In this document: positions 1-8,585 of the stretch, piece after piece | Numbering within the stretch: the first letter of the stretch is position 1 | Layout of the letters: every line of letters starts with the position of its first letter | Assembly: GCA_045653035.1 (NCBI GenBank) | Contig: JAZOLO010000021.1 | Span: forward strand, 1-64,000 | Direction of reading: 5' to 3' | From: RGIG6353 sp045653035 | GTDB lineage: Bacteria; Bacillota; Clostridia; Oscillospirales; SIG627 | Length of the DNA: 64,000 bases | Translations under genes and position numbers: made by a program | Notes under the pieces: generated by a model | Told to the model about the DNA's origin: nothing | Databases searched by the model: none | What the model saw: only the letters and a program-made list of their open reading frames with translations

Positions 1-10
1 CAGCTTCGAT

Positions 11-39
11 AGTATAGCACAAACATTTCCCTTTGTCAA
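11..39 (-). promoter_or_regulatory. Leftward sigma-70 promoter, proximal of a tandem pair
   Basis: On the minus strand a perfect -35 TTGACA (34-39) is followed after 17 nt by TATACT (11-16). The promoter points out of the left edge of the window. With the second promoter at 112-140 it forms a tandem pair about 100 bp apart, an arrangement common ahead of rRNA or tRNA operons. The target gene is outside the window, so that link is inference. Confidence 0.6.
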
Positions 40-111
40 CACTTTTTTGAAACTTTTTCAAAACTTTTTTTGCTACACTTTTCTCTCTCCCTTTTTTCGG
101 GGAGTGCACCT

Positions 112-140
112 ATATTATCACCTTTTTTTACCTTTGTCAA
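112..140 (-). promoter_or_regulatory. Leftward sigma-70 promoter, distal of a tandem pair
   Basis: On the minus strand TTGACA (135-140) and TAATAT (112-117) are separated by 17 nt. The surrounding 200 bp is very AT-rich and carries no coding frame. It points the same way as the promoter at 11-39. Confidence 0.55.
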
Positions 141-228
141 GCACTTTTTGACAGATTTTTCAAAAATTTTTTGTGCAAAATGTATGTTGTATAAACTATG
201 TTAAAACCACACTATATATAGATAATGA

Positions 229-358
229 AAAATTAGAAATGAGAAATGAGAAATTATTGATAATTTGCCGAGGGCAAATTTGCAATCAATTTATATACAA
301 GAGAGGCGGCTTTTTGTAAAAGCCCCTCTCTTTGACTCTCCTGAAAAATATAATAAAT
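229..358. repeat. Intergenic repeat cluster (AGAAATGAG element plus GCTTTT/AAAAGC hairpin element)
   Basis: Two repeat types lie side by side. The first (229-290) has tandem AGAAATGAG-like units and a small hairpin AATTTGCC/GGCAAATT. The second (291-358) has a hairpin whose core is GGCTTTTTGTAAAAGCC, followed by a pyrimidine-rich stretch and AAATATAATAAATTA. Related copies recur downstream of many genes in the window. Apart from the promoters and these repeats I see nothing coding in 1-614. Confidence 0.65.
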
Positions 359-525
359 TAAAAATTGAAAAAGACGTTATATGCATATTAACTCAGTATT
401 TTCGGCTTTTGATATAAGTTGCTACAACAGGATAAGGAATGTTTGTCCTAACAACAAAACGGTGACATCGTTTTGCAAAATAATAAAAGGAATTATGAGA
501 AGTTATATAAATTTAATCCGTTTTA

Positions 526-554
526 TTTACAATTCGTGAATATTGTGATAAAAT
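526..554 (+). promoter_or_regulatory. Promoter of hsdS
   Basis: TTTACA (526-531) and TAAAAT (549-554) are spaced by 17 nt, predicting a transcript starting near 561, about 54 nt before the hsdS start codon. A private promoter fits hsdS being a solitary gene, not the end of an hsdM-hsdS operon. Confidence 0.55.
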
Positions 555-614
555 GAGAATAAATAGAATCCTCAGGGGCAGATATTACCCCTCGAAATCA
601 AAGAAGAGATAACT

Positions 615-1877
615 ATGAGCAGATTAAATGATTTAATAGAAAAATTATGCCCTAACGGGGTAGAATATAAGACATTAGTTGAGCTAGGCACAATTTTCAA
701 AGGTATGAGCGGTGTAACAAATAAATGGGCAGAAACCGGAAACTGCCAATTTGTTGATTATAAAAACGTCTACAACCACATAAAGATAGATGTTTTAGAT
801 TTGCCTTTTGCCACAGTCAAAAAGACTGAAAATCAATTTGTCTTAAATCAAGGTGATATTTTGTTCACCTCTGCATCAGAAACTCCAGATGAATGTGCTA
901 TTTCATCAGTTATTGAAAAAGAAATTGTTGATGGAATATTTTTGGATGACCATTTGTTTGGCATTCGCTTAAATAAAACAATAGGCAATCCAACATATTT
1001 CAATTACTACTTTAGGAGTAACAGTTTTAGAAAATCTGTAAATAAAACTGTTCGCGGAGTAACCAGATTCTATATTTCTATGCCTGACTTTGCTAATATC
1101 AAAGTTCCAGTTCCCCCTCTGCCTGTGCAGAGTGAAATTGTCAGAATACTTGACAATTTCACGGAGCTTACAGCGGAACTTTCAACACATCTTACAGCGG
1201 AGCTTACAGCGAGAAGAAAACAGTATGAATATTATCGTGATTCTCTGCTAACTTTCGGTGATGATGTGCAAAAAATTAAATTGACAGATTTGTTTGATAC
1301 TAGAAATGGCTATACTCCATCTAAATCTAATGATGAATATTGGAACTCAAACGATTTGCCTTGGTTTAGAATGGAAGACATAAGAGAAAACGGCAGGATT
1401 CTTAATGATGCTATACAACACGTTTCATTTGCAGCAGCAAAAGGCAAACCTTTTCCTAAAAACTCCATTATCGTTTCCACTTCTGCAACGATAGGAGAAC
1501 ACGCACTATTGACGTGTGAATCTTTAGCAAATCAAAGATTTACCTATTTGCTATTGAAAGAAAAGCACAAAAATGACTTTGATATGATGTTTTTGTTCTA
1601 TTATTGTTTCAAACTTGACGAGTATTGCCATAATTGTTTGAATCAAAGCAACTTTGCTTCTGTTGATATGAGCAAATTTTCAAAGTTTGAATTTCCTATC
1701 ATACCGATTAAGAAACAGAAACAAATCATCGAACTGCTTAGCCGATTCGATATCCTTTACAACGATATTTCCGAGGACCTTGCCACAGAAATCGAAGCAA
1801 GACAGAAGCAATACGAATATTACAGAGATAAGCTGTTATCTTTTCGTGATATAAATGAAGCAAGCGAAAGTAATTAG
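615..1877 (+). CDS. hsdS: Type I restriction-modification specificity subunit HsdS (solitary)
   Basis: This is the DNA-sequence-recognition subunit that would combine with HsdM (and HsdR) to methylate or cut DNA. The 420-residue protein shows the usual two-fold layout: target recognition domain 1 (about 20-180), a central conserved helix containing RRKQYEYYRD, target recognition domain 2 (about 220-380), and a second conserved helix with RQKQYEYYRD. Between the domains is a four-residue periodic spacer, TAEL-STHL-TAEL-TARR (186-201), like the TAEL repeats whose number sets spacer length in EcoR124-type enzymes. No hsdM or hsdR is present in the window. The gene is AT-rich compared with its neighbours, suggesting transfer. 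The stop codon lies within an AATTAGAAATT motif that resembles the repeat family. It may serve as an alternative specificity module for a system elsewhere in the genome. Confidence 0.9.
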   Translation: MSRLNDLIEKLCPNGVEYKTLVELGTIFKGMSGVTNKWAETGNCQFVDYKNVYNHIKIDVLDLPFATVKKTENQFVLNQGDILFTSASETPDECAISSVIEKEIVDGIFLDDHLFGIRLNKTIGNPTYFNYYFRSNSFRKSVNKTVRGVTRFYISMPDFANIKVPVPPLPVQSEIVRILDNFTELTAELSTHLTAELTARRKQYEYYRDSLLTFGDDVQKIKLTDLFDTRNGYTPSKSNDEYWNSNDLPWFRMEDIRENGRILNDAIQHVSFAAAKGKPFPKNSIIVSTSATIGEHALLTCESLANQRFTYLLLKEKHKNDFDMMFLFYYCFKLDEYCHNCLNQSNFASVDMSKFSKFEFPIIPIKKQKQIIELLSRFDILYNDISEDLATEIEARQKQYEYYRDKLLSFRDINEASESN

Positions 1878-1951
1878 AAATTGGAAAATAGTATATTTCA
1901 TTAACGGCAATCACAGCAATTGAGTGCTCGTTTGCAAAATTTGCAATTAAA

Positions 1952-2180
1952 TTATATACAAGAGAGAAGGCTTTTCATAAAAGCCTTCTCTCTTAAAATG
2001 ATAATTAAAACCATAAAAATTTTTGAAAGAGAGTTTGAGAGGAAACTTTTTATTACATAGGAAATTGCATCGCAACTCATTGTAAAAAACAAAGTCTACC
2101 TATAAAAATCGTGAGCGTTAGCGAACTTTACAATTAGTTGCCGAAGGCGACTTTTTTATAAAAAGTTTCCTCTCATAAAA
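1952..2180. repeat. Intergenic repeats downstream of hsdS
   Basis: At 1952-1997 is a hairpin AGAGAGAAGGCTTTT..AAAAGCCTTCTCTCT, a likely terminator for hsdS and a member of the GCTTTT/AAAAGC family. From 2019 a GAAAGAGAGTTTGAGAGGAAACTTTTT arm (two parts, 2025-2051) pairs with AAAAAGTTTCCTCTCATAA near 2158-2178. Between them lie small GTTAGC/GCGAAC and GCCGAAGGC hairpins. No coding frame is convincing here. Confidence 0.55.
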
Positions 2181-2182
2181 AA

Positions 2183-2451
2183 CCAAAATATCTAGCTTTA
2201 CTAAAGCGACAAGATTTTGAGGTAAAATCGCGGAGTGCGAAGTCGTCGCTGTACTTTGTACAGCAGTACGAGCAACACGCGAAGAAAATGAAATTTGGAA
2301 CAAATGGAAGAAAGACGAGGAAAACCTCGTCTTTCTACATTAAAAAAGTGTATAACTTGATTTTGTTGTGATAGCACTATCTTAATGAAACTCGATTTAT
2401 ATCAAAAACGAAATATTTTCATTTTCGTTTTTAACCAAAATATCTAAGCTT
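2183..2451 (+). repeat. 269-bp structured intergenic element, copy 1
   Basis: The unit is bounded by CCAAAATATCTAGCTT (2183-2198) and a near copy CCAAAATATCTAAGCTT (2435-2451). Inside are an ATTTT/AAAAT hairpin, a core hairpin GCTGTAC-TTT-GTACAGC (2248-2264) enclosed by CGCGGAGTG and CAACACGCG, and a terminal hairpin of the type AAAACGAAA/TTTCGTTTT. A second full copy is at 37291-37551, where the core hairpin is GGCGTAC/GTACGCC, with paired changes. The right boundary overlaps the last codon and the stop of tpiA on the minus strand. Function is unknown; it could be a miniature mobile element, a structured RNA or both. Confidence 0.65.
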
Positions 2452-3205
2452 TAACGCTATCAATAATTGTGGTGAAGTCGGGAGCCTTAAGAGATGCGCC
2501 GCCGATGAGACCACCGTCAATGTTGTCCATTGCAAGAAGGTCTGCAGCGTTGCCTGCGTTCATAGAACCGCCGTACTGAATGGTGATGCCGTTTGCAACG
2601 TCGAGGTCGTAAAGCTCTGCAATAAGACCGCGGATAAATGCACAAACCTCTTCAGCCTGCTCGTTTGTAGCTGTTTCGCCTGTACCGATAGCCCAAACGG
2701 GTTCGTAAGCGATGATTACGTTCTTCATATCCTCCTTGGATATGCCCTTAAATGCACGTTTAATCTGAATAGCGATAAGGTCGAATGTGATATCGTCCTT
2801 TCTTTCTTCAAGAGTTTCACCAACGCATACGATGGCCTTGAGACCGTTTGCAAGAGCCTGAGTAGTTCTGAGATTAACAGTAGCATCTGTCTCTCCGAAG
2901 TACTGTCTTCTTTCACTGTGACCGATGATAACGTACTCTACGCCGCACTCCTTAAGCATAGCCGCGGATATTTCGCCTGTATATGCACCGTTATCCTTGA
3001 AGTGAACGTTCTGTGCACCGATTTTGACGTTAGTGCCCTTTGTTGCCTCGATTGCGGCAGGAATATCAATAGCAGGAACGCAAAGAACAATATCGCATGC
3101 AGTCTTGCCCTGATTTGCCTTTACGATTTCTTCGAGAAGAGCTCTCGCCTCCGCAGGTGTCTTGTTCATCTTCCAGTTGCCTGCAATTACATATCTTCTT
3201 TCCAT
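2444..3205 (-). CDS. tpiA: Triosephosphate isomerase
   Basis: This glycolytic TIM-barrel enzyme interconverts dihydroxyacetone phosphate and glyceraldehyde 3-phosphate in the cytoplasm. The 253-residue length is standard. Catalytic residues are visible: N10 and K12 in GNWKMN, H96 in IIGHSERR, E168 in AYEPVW, then the loop-6 segment AIGTG. It lies 18 bp downstream of pgk on the same strand and should be cotranscribed from the promoter at 4574-4602. The final Ala codon and the TAG stop fall inside the boundary motif of the 269-bp element, so the natural C-terminus may have been rewritten by the repeat. Confidence 0.97.
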   Translation of the reverse strand: MERRYVIAGNWKMNKTPAEARALLEEIVKANQGKTACDIVLCVPAIDIPAAIEATKGTNVKIGAQNVHFKDNGAYTGEISAAMLKECGVEYVIIGHSERRQYFGETDATVNLRTTQALANGLKAIVCVGETLEERKDDITFDLIAIQIKRAFKGISKEDMKNVIIAYEPVWAIGTGETATNEQAEEVCAFIRGLIAELYDLDVANGITIQYGGSMNAGNAADLLAMDNIDGGLIGGASLKAPDFTTIIDSVKA

Positions 3206-3223
3206 TTTTCATATCCTCTTTTC

Positions 3224-4525
3224 TTATTTGTCGTTGAGACAAGCGATACCTGGAAGCTCAAGTCCTTCAAGGAACTCAAGAGAAGCACCGCCGCCTGTTG
3301 AAACGTGAGTCATCTTGTCAGCGAAGCCTAAGTTTTCAACTGCTGCCGCAGAGTCGCCGCCACCGATGATGGTGATACCGTCGCACTCGGCAAGAGCCGA
3401 AGCCACACCCTTAGTACCGTTTGCAAAGTTCTCCCACTCAGAAACACCCATAGGACCATTCCAGATAACAGTGCCTGCACCCTTGATGGTCTTAGCAAAG
3501 AGCTCTGTTGTTGTAGGACCGATATCAAGACCCATCCAGCCGTCGGGAATGGAGTCGGAATAAATTCTCATAAAAATTGCGTCTTCAGAATATTCTCTTG
3601 CGATAATGTTATCAACAGGAAGAAGGAAGTTTACACCCTTAGCACGAGCCTTTTCAACAAGCTCGCGTGCAAGGTCAAGCTTATCCTCCTCGCAAAGAGA
3701 CGTACCGATGTTTTCGCCGAATGCCTTGAAGAAGGTGTAAGCCATACCGCCTCCGATGATGAGGGTATCAACCTTTTCGATAAGGCTGTTGATAACTCCA
3801 ATCTTATCGGAAACCTTTGCACCGCCGAGAATAGCAACGAAAGGACGTGCAGGCTCTGTGAGAGCACCGCCCATAACCTCAACCTCTTTCTGAATGAGGT
3901 AACCGCAAACTGCAGGCTTTTCAGGGCAGAACATTGCAACGCCTGCAGTGGAAGCGTGTGCACGGTGTGCTGTACCGAATGCATCGTTTACGTATATATC
4001 GCAAAGAGAGCCGAGCTCTTTTGCAAATGCTTCGTCGTTCTTTTCTTCTTCTTCGTGGAAACGTACGTTTTCAAGAAGCATAACGTCGCCAGGCTGAAGT
4101 GCCGCAGCCTTAGCCTTAGCGTCCTCGCCAACAACGTCCTTTGCCATGATAACATCTCTGCCGAGAAGCTCAGAAATTCTCTTTGCAACGGGAGCGAGAG
4201 AAAGCTTTGTTATATCGCCTGCACCCTTTTTGAGAGCTGCCTCTGTTGCAGCTGCTCTTTCTTCCTCGGGAAGTGCGTCAATCTTCTTCTTTTCCTTCTT
4301 GGAAAGCTTAAGGGTAGAGTTGAGCACGTTGTGAGGTCTGCCCATGTGTGAGCAAAGAATAACAGATGCACCCTTGTCTGAAAGATACTTTATTGTAGGA
4401 ATCGCTCCTACTATTCTCTTATCGTCGGTGATAACGCCGTCTTTGAGAGGAACGTTAAAGTCACATCTTGCAAGGACTCTCTTGCCGGATACTTCAATGT
4501 CCTCAATGGTCTTCTTGTTATACAT
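3224..4525 (-). CDS. pgk: Phosphoglycerate kinase
   Basis: This enzyme transfers phosphate between 1,3-bisphosphoglycerate and ADP in glycolysis. The N-terminal substrate-binding RCDFNVPL (20-27), the VNDAFGTAHRAHAS segment and the C-terminal nucleotide-binding GGGDSAAA are present. At 433 residues it is longer than the usual 390-420. The extra length includes a Lys/Glu-rich insertion around residues 70-107 after the first substrate-binding loop. The start ATG has an upstream AGGAG. It heads a pgk-tpiA operon. Confidence 0.97.
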   Translation of the reverse strand: MYNKKTIEDIEVSGKRVLARCDFNVPLKDGVITDDKRIVGAIPTIKYLSDKGASVILCSHMGRPHNVLNSTLKLSKKEKKKIDALPEEERAAATEAALKKGAGDITKLSLAPVAKRISELLGRDVIMAKDVVGEDAKAKAAALQPGDVMLLENVRFHEEEEKNDEAFAKELGSLCDIYVNDAFGTAHRAHASTAGVAMFCPEKPAVCGYLIQKEVEVMGGALTEPARPFVAILGGAKVSDKIGVINSLIEKVDTLIIGGGMAYTFFKAFGENIGTSLCEEDKLDLARELVEKARAKGVNFLLPVDNIIAREYSEDAIFMRIYSDSIPDGWMGLDIGPTTTELFAKTIKGAGTVIWNGPMGVSEWENFANGTKGVASALAECDGITIIGGGDSAAAVENLGFADKMTHVSTGGGASLEFLEGLELPGIACLNDK

Positions 4526-4573
4526 TGTTTTTCTCCTATTCTTTATATTGATTTAATTGTTTTCCAATTTAAT

Positions 4574-4602
4574 ATGATAACACAAAAGATAATTTTTTAC
4601 AA
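4574..4602 (-). promoter_or_regulatory. Promoter of pgk-tpiA
   Basis: On the minus strand TTGTAA (4597-4602) and TATCAT (4574-4579) are 17 nt apart, about 50 bp upstream of the pgk start codon, in the otherwise empty gap between rsmI and pgk. Confidence 0.5.
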
Positions 4603-4619
4603 TAGCTTTCGTTAAATTT

Positions 4620-5468
4620 TTAACAGTTATCATTCCATTTCTTATAAATCACGCTTTTAGAAACGCCTCTGTCGTGGGCTGCCGCCTTGATAGCGTCCAT
4701 TCTTTCAAGTCCTTTTGCGAGGTAATACTCCACGTGTTCTACCTCAGACATAGACTCCCAGAACTTCTTTTCGTCCTCGGGATTCGCCCCCTCGATGACG
4801 AGAACGAACTCACCTTTGGGGTTGTTTTCCCTGTAGTACTCTACCGCACCTGAAAGAGTTGTACGAAAGACCTCCTCGTTGATTTTTGTAAGCTCTCTGA
4901 CCAGTGATATTCTTCTGTCACCAAGAACGGAGAGCATTGCTGAAAGAGTGTCACGGAGCTTGTGGGGTGCTTCGTAAAATATGAGGGTATACGTGGAGAG
5001 CTTCGCTTCTTCAAGATGCTTTTTTCTCTCCGCCTTGTTGGTAGATAAAAAGCCCTCAAAGGAAAAACGCTTTGTGGAAAGACCTGATATAGAAAGGGCA
5101 GAAATGGCGGCACACGCACCGGGTACTGCGAATGAATCAACGCCGTTTTCGGCACAAAGCCTTACAAGGTCCTCACCAGGGTCAGAAATGGCAGGGGTTC
5201 CCGCATCGCTGACGATAGCACCGCTTTCACCTCTTTTGAGTCTTGCCACAATTTCCTCGCCTTTTTCACGCTTATTGTGCTCATGATAGCTTATAAGGTT
5301 ATTTTTTACTCCTATACACATAAGAAGCTTTCCCGTAACTCTCGTGTCCTCACAAGCCACAAAATCCACCTCAGATAGAACCTTTTTCGCTCTGTTGGTA
5401 AGGTCGGAAAGGTTTCCTATTGGGGTTGCAACAACGTAGAGTGCGCCTTTTACGATTTCGTTTGACAT
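4620..5468 (-). CDS. rsmI: 16S rRNA (cytidine1402-2'-O)-methyltransferase
   Basis: RsmI methylates the ribose of C1402 in the decoding centre of 16S rRNA using S-adenosylmethionine. The 282-residue protein has the tetrapyrrole-methylase fold signature VATPIGNLSDLT near the N-terminus and the VSDAGTPAISDPG loop around 84-96, both diagnostic of this family. It is transcribed leftward, with the next upstream gene (a WG-repeat lipoprotein) only 24 bp away, so cotranscription is likely. Confidence 0.95.
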   Translation of the reverse strand: MSNEIVKGALYVVATPIGNLSDLTNRAKKVLSEVDFVACEDTRVTGKLLMCIGVKNNLISYHEHNKREKGEEIVARLKRGESGAIVSDAGTPAISDPGEDLVRLCAENGVDSFAVPGACAAISALSISGLSTKRFSFEGFLSTNKAERKKHLEEAKLSTYTLIFYEAPHKLRDTLSAMLSVLGDRRISLVRELTKINEEVFRTTLSGAVEYYRENNPKGEFVLVIEGANPEDEKKFWESMSEVEHVEYYLAKGLERMDAIKAAAHDRGVSKSVIYKKWNDNC

Positions 5469-5492
5469 AATTTCTCCGAAAAAATTTTCAAT

Positions 5493-6833
5493 TTATCCCT
5501 GATATCCGCCTATTGAATCTACGGGTGTGTCTTCACTGTTTTGCCAAAGGATATTTCCGTCTTTGTCAAGAATAACGTAAACGTCGTCCTTGGAAATAAC
5601 CTCTGCCCAAGTGTATCCGTCGGTGTAATAGTTGTGTAGGTCAGCAAGGTCAAGGTTATAGGGTGAATAAACAAGTTCAGCCTTTTCGTTAAGAACTACA
5701 AGCTTTTCCTTTGCGTCGGGGTTTGTACCATCACTGAGTGCCACAGCCTTTCCGTCGGCGTCAAATTCAACGTACTTGTAAAGACAAATTCTGTTTGCAA
5801 TAAGCATGGGAGAGTTATTTGTCAGATGCTTCATATCGGCTTCGTCTGCATACGCCATGATATTTCCCTGTGCATCCATATAAATATACGAGCCGTAGCT
5901 TGTGTTTTTGGGAGTACGTCTGAGCCTCATCCAATCACTTGAATTGAAGCTTGTGCTAACGTAGTAGTCGCGGTTTTCCACTATTGAATGTATATCAATA
6001 ACCTCGTTCCAGTTCTTGTCATAGACTTTATTGCGATGTGCCGCAAGACCGCTCTTGCTGAATACGACGCCCTTATGAAAATCATAATAGTTTTCAGTCA
6101 TCAAAAGGGCAATATTTCCGTCCTTGTCATAAAAACCACAGGTTCCGTCTTCATTGTCAAAGGCACAAAGTCCGCCTTGTATAGCAAGACCGTTAAGGTG
6201 AAGTCCCTTTGTTGCGGGAACTACCCAGTTATAATTTGAATCGATAAGTCCTTCACTGCCGTCGTCAAGTGTGACTACTGCATAGCCCTCTGCCGAAAAA
6301 TCGTTTAAGCCGAAGTATTCTTCGGTGTTTTCAAATCTCTTAAGCTCTTTGCCGTCGAAGTATGCAGGATAAATACCATTTTCATCCTTCATTTCAACTC
6401 TTGCTATTCCGCAAGCAGAAAAAGCTCTTACTCTGTGAAAAACTATATCGGACACAACCTCTCCCTTTGTATCAATTAAGCGCCATTCACCGTTAACCAC
6501 CGCGAAGGCGAGTCTGTCGGGTCCGAACTCTGTGGCTGCCTTAAATTGAGGCTCAATAACCCATTCACCTGATTTATTTAGATAGCCGTAGCCAACGTCG
6601 TCAAGCTCCACGGGAGCGAGTCCAAACTGAAAGAGTGCTCCCTCCTGATAGACACCGTCAGCCTTGGGCTTTGAGTCCTTGGGAGTCTCTTTTTCCTCGG
6701 AAGGTGTTTGGTTGCCACTGTTTTCTTCAACAGTGGGAAGACCTTCTTGCTTTTCATCAATTGTACCGTTATCCGAATCACAGCCCATCAAAAAAAGAGC
6801 TAAAAACAAAAATAAAACAACAAGCTTTTTCAT
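5493..6833 (-). CDS. WG-repeat lipoprotein of unknown role
   Basis: The N-terminus is a lipoprotein signal peptide with lipobox FLMG-C18, so the protein is expected to be anchored on the outer face of the membrane. A low-complexity Ser/Glu/Pro/Lys linker (about 20-60) follows. The rest carries diverged WG-type repeats (GYLNKSGEWVIEPQF, RLIDTKGEVV, GFYDKDGNI, VILDKDGNILWQ), each likely a short beta-hairpin. Such proteins are common in Clostridia, but their function is not established. It has its own consensus promoter and is divergent from the lipoprotein gene at 7017. Confidence 0.8.
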   Translation of the reverse strand: MKKLVVLFLFLALFLMGCDSDNGTIDEKQEGLPTVEENSGNQTPSEEKETPKDSKPKADGVYQEGALFQFGLAPVELDDVGYGYLNKSGEWVIEPQFKAATEFGPDRLAFAVVNGEWRLIDTKGEVVSDIVFHRVRAFSACGIARVEMKDENGIYPAYFDGKELKRFENTEEYFGLNDFSAEGYAVVTLDDGSEGLIDSNYNWVVPATKGLHLNGLAIQGGLCAFDNEDGTCGFYDKDGNIALLMTENYYDFHKGVVFSKSGLAAHRNKVYDKNWNEVIDIHSIVENRDYYVSTSFNSSDWMRLRRTPKNTSYGSYIYMDAQGNIMAYADEADMKHLTNNSPMLIANRICLYKYVEFDADGKAVALSDGTNPDAKEKLVVLNEKAELVYSPYNLDLADLHNYYTDGYTWAEVISKDDVYVILDKDGNILWQNSEDTPVDSIGGYQG

Positions 6834-6871
6834 AAAAATCTCCTTTTATCAAAATGATTTTAAGCAAGTGA

Positions 6872-6900
6872 ATTGTACCATATCCCGAAACTTTTGTCAA
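6872..6900 (-). promoter_or_regulatory. Promoter of the WG-repeat lipoprotein gene
   Basis: On the minus strand a perfect TTGACA (6895-6900) and TACAAT (6872-6877) are spaced by 17 nt, about 40 bp upstream of the start codon. Confidence 0.65.
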
Positions 6901-6985
6901 CATAAAGCAAGACCCTTGAGCTTTTTTGAATATCTTGAAATAAACATTTCATTCACAAAATATTAAAACCATTATTAAAAAGGTG

Positions 6986-6994
6986 TGGTATAAT
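6986..6994 (+). promoter_or_regulatory. Extended -10 promoter for the lipoprotein gene at 7017
   Basis: TGG-TATAAT (TATAAT at 6989-6994) is an extended -10 element. No good -35 is seen at the right distance. Start of transcription would be near 7001, leaving a very short leader with the AAGGAGG ribosome binding site. Confidence 0.4.
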
Positions 6995-7016
6995 TTATTA
7001 AAAAAAGGAGGATGTT

Positions 7017-8585
7017 ATGAAGAAAATTATTTTGGTTTTACTTGCAGTACTGCTTCTTTTTACCTCTTGTAAAAATGGCACAAACGAGGCAAACGATATC
7101 AAAGAGACACACACCGAAACTGTGATTTTGCTGTCGGATGCCGAAATAAAAGCCGAGGGCACTCTCAAGGACTCAGTTGAGGTTTCAAACGATATCATAT
7201 ATTACGAGGAGGGGCATGGCTTCACCTACGGCGAGGGTGAGGAGGACGACGCTCACTCAAAGGAAGAAGCAGACCTACACAGTGTGGTACATATAACAAA
7301 AGCAGGAACGTACAGAATAAAAGGAAGCCTTTCTCACGGTCAGATAGCCGTTGACCTTGGGGAAGATGCGAAAAATGACCCTGAAGCAGTCGTAACCCTT
7401 ATCCTTGACGGTGCTCAAATAACCTCCACGGTTGCACCTGCCGTTATTTTTTACAGCGTTTACGAATGCAGCGATAAGGATGCGGAAAAGGCAACAAAAG
7501 AGGTTGACTTGTCGGGTGCGGGTGCTAGAGTAATTCTTGCAAAAGACAGTGTAAATACTGTGAACGGCTCATACGTTGCAAAAATATACAAGCCCGACAC
7601 GGTTGAGCTGAATGAGGACAAAACCGAAGTACTTGATGCGAAAAAGCTCCATAAATACGATGCCGCCTTCTATTCAAAGATGTCCATGACCCTTGACGGC
7701 GAGGGTACTCTCAACATAAATGCCGAAAACGAGGGGCTTGACAGTGAGCTTCATCTCACGGTAAACGGCGGTAATATCAACATAAAATCGGGCAACGACG
7801 GAATAAATACCAACGAGGATAACGTATCGGTAACAACAGTAAACGGCGGTATTCTCACAATCGAGGTTACAGGCAAAACGGGGGAGGGTGACGGAATTGA
7901 CTCCAACGGCTGGCTCGTTATTAACGGAGGTACTGTTATCACCTCTGCCTGTGCCGACAGTGCCGATGCGGGAATAGATTCGGACAAGGGAATTCACATA
8001 AACGGCGGTACTGTAATTGCAGGCGGAAACATGCTTGACAGAATAGAGGAGGGCGGACAGACCTTTGTAGTGTTCGACTTCCGAGCGAAAGAAGACAGAG
8101 GAACGCTTACTCTAAAAAACGAAGCGGGGGACATTATTTTCTCACAGGCGCTTCCCAATGCCTTTACGACGCTCATCTTCTCATCACCAAGTCTTACTGA
8201 CGGTACGTACACCTTGTGGCAGGGAGATACACAGTTTCAGGGAAGCAAAACATCCACTACGGGAGGCTTTAACGGCGGAAGATTTCCTAGCGGATTTCCA
8301 AGACCCGAGGGCTCGGAGATACCTCAGGTCTTCGGTCAAAAAAAGAGACCCGACGGGGACAGAGAATTCAATGAGGATATAGAAAATATACCTCCCAGCT
8401 TTGAAAAGGGAGAATTCACACCGCCCGACAGAACACCGCCCGAAAAGGAGTTCGAGCATCTGGAAAAGCCTGACGGCGATAAAATGCCCGATAACATTAC
8501 CCTTGTAGAAGTGCTCTCCACAGAGTTCGTGATTGAACAGGGTGCAAATTATTTCAGAGTACAAGAAACCCACCTGCTTACCTAA
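7017..8585 (+). CDS. DUF4353-type carbohydrate-binding domain lipoprotein
   Basis: A signal peptide ending in the lipobox LFTS-C18 predicts a surface-anchored lipoprotein. Residues about 60-370 are rich in short repeated beta-strand units such as LTVNGGNINIKSGNDGIN, GGILTIEV and LVINGGTVITS, which look like a right-handed beta-helix and match the DUF4353 carbohydrate-binding family as I remember it. The C-terminal 120 residues are Pro/Gly/charge-rich (RPEG, KRPDGDRE, PPDRTPPEKE) and probably disordered. The last residues, THLLT, are encoded by the left arm of the terminator shared with trmN6. No catalytic residues are recognised. Confidence 0.7.
   Translation: MKKIILVLLAVLLLFTSCKNGTNEANDIKETHTETVILLSDAEIKAEGTLKDSVEVSNDIIYYEEGHGFTYGEGEEDDAHSKEEADLHSVVHITKAGTYRIKGSLSHGQIAVDLGEDAKNDPEAVVTLILDGAQITSTVAPAVIFYSVYECSDKDAEKATKEVDLSGAGARVILAKDSVNTVNGSYVAKIYKPDTVELNEDKTEVLDAKKLHKYDAAFYSKMSMTLDGEGTLNINAENEGLDSELHLTVNGGNINIKSGNDGINTNEDNVSVTTVNGGILTIEVTGKTGEGDGIDSNGWLVINGGTVITSACADSADAGIDSDKGIHINGGTVIAGGNMLDRIEEGGQTFVVFDFRAKEDRGTLTLKNEAGDIIFSQALPNAFTTLIFSSPSLTDGTYTLWQGDTQFQGSKTSTTGGFNGGRFPSGFPRPEGSEIPQVFGQKKRPDGDREFNEDIENIPPSFEKGEFTPPDRTPPEKEFEHLEKPDGDKMPDNITLVEVLSTEFVIEQGANYFRVQETHLLT

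Noticed and set aside
553..612. A 19-codon frame just before hsdS that could be a leader peptide
   Set aside because: Its ATG overlaps the predicted -10 element, so it would not be transcribed.
2118..2303. A 61-codon minus-strand frame between hsdS and tpiA
   Set aside because: It lies within the structured repeats and is not maintained in the second copy at 37291-37551.
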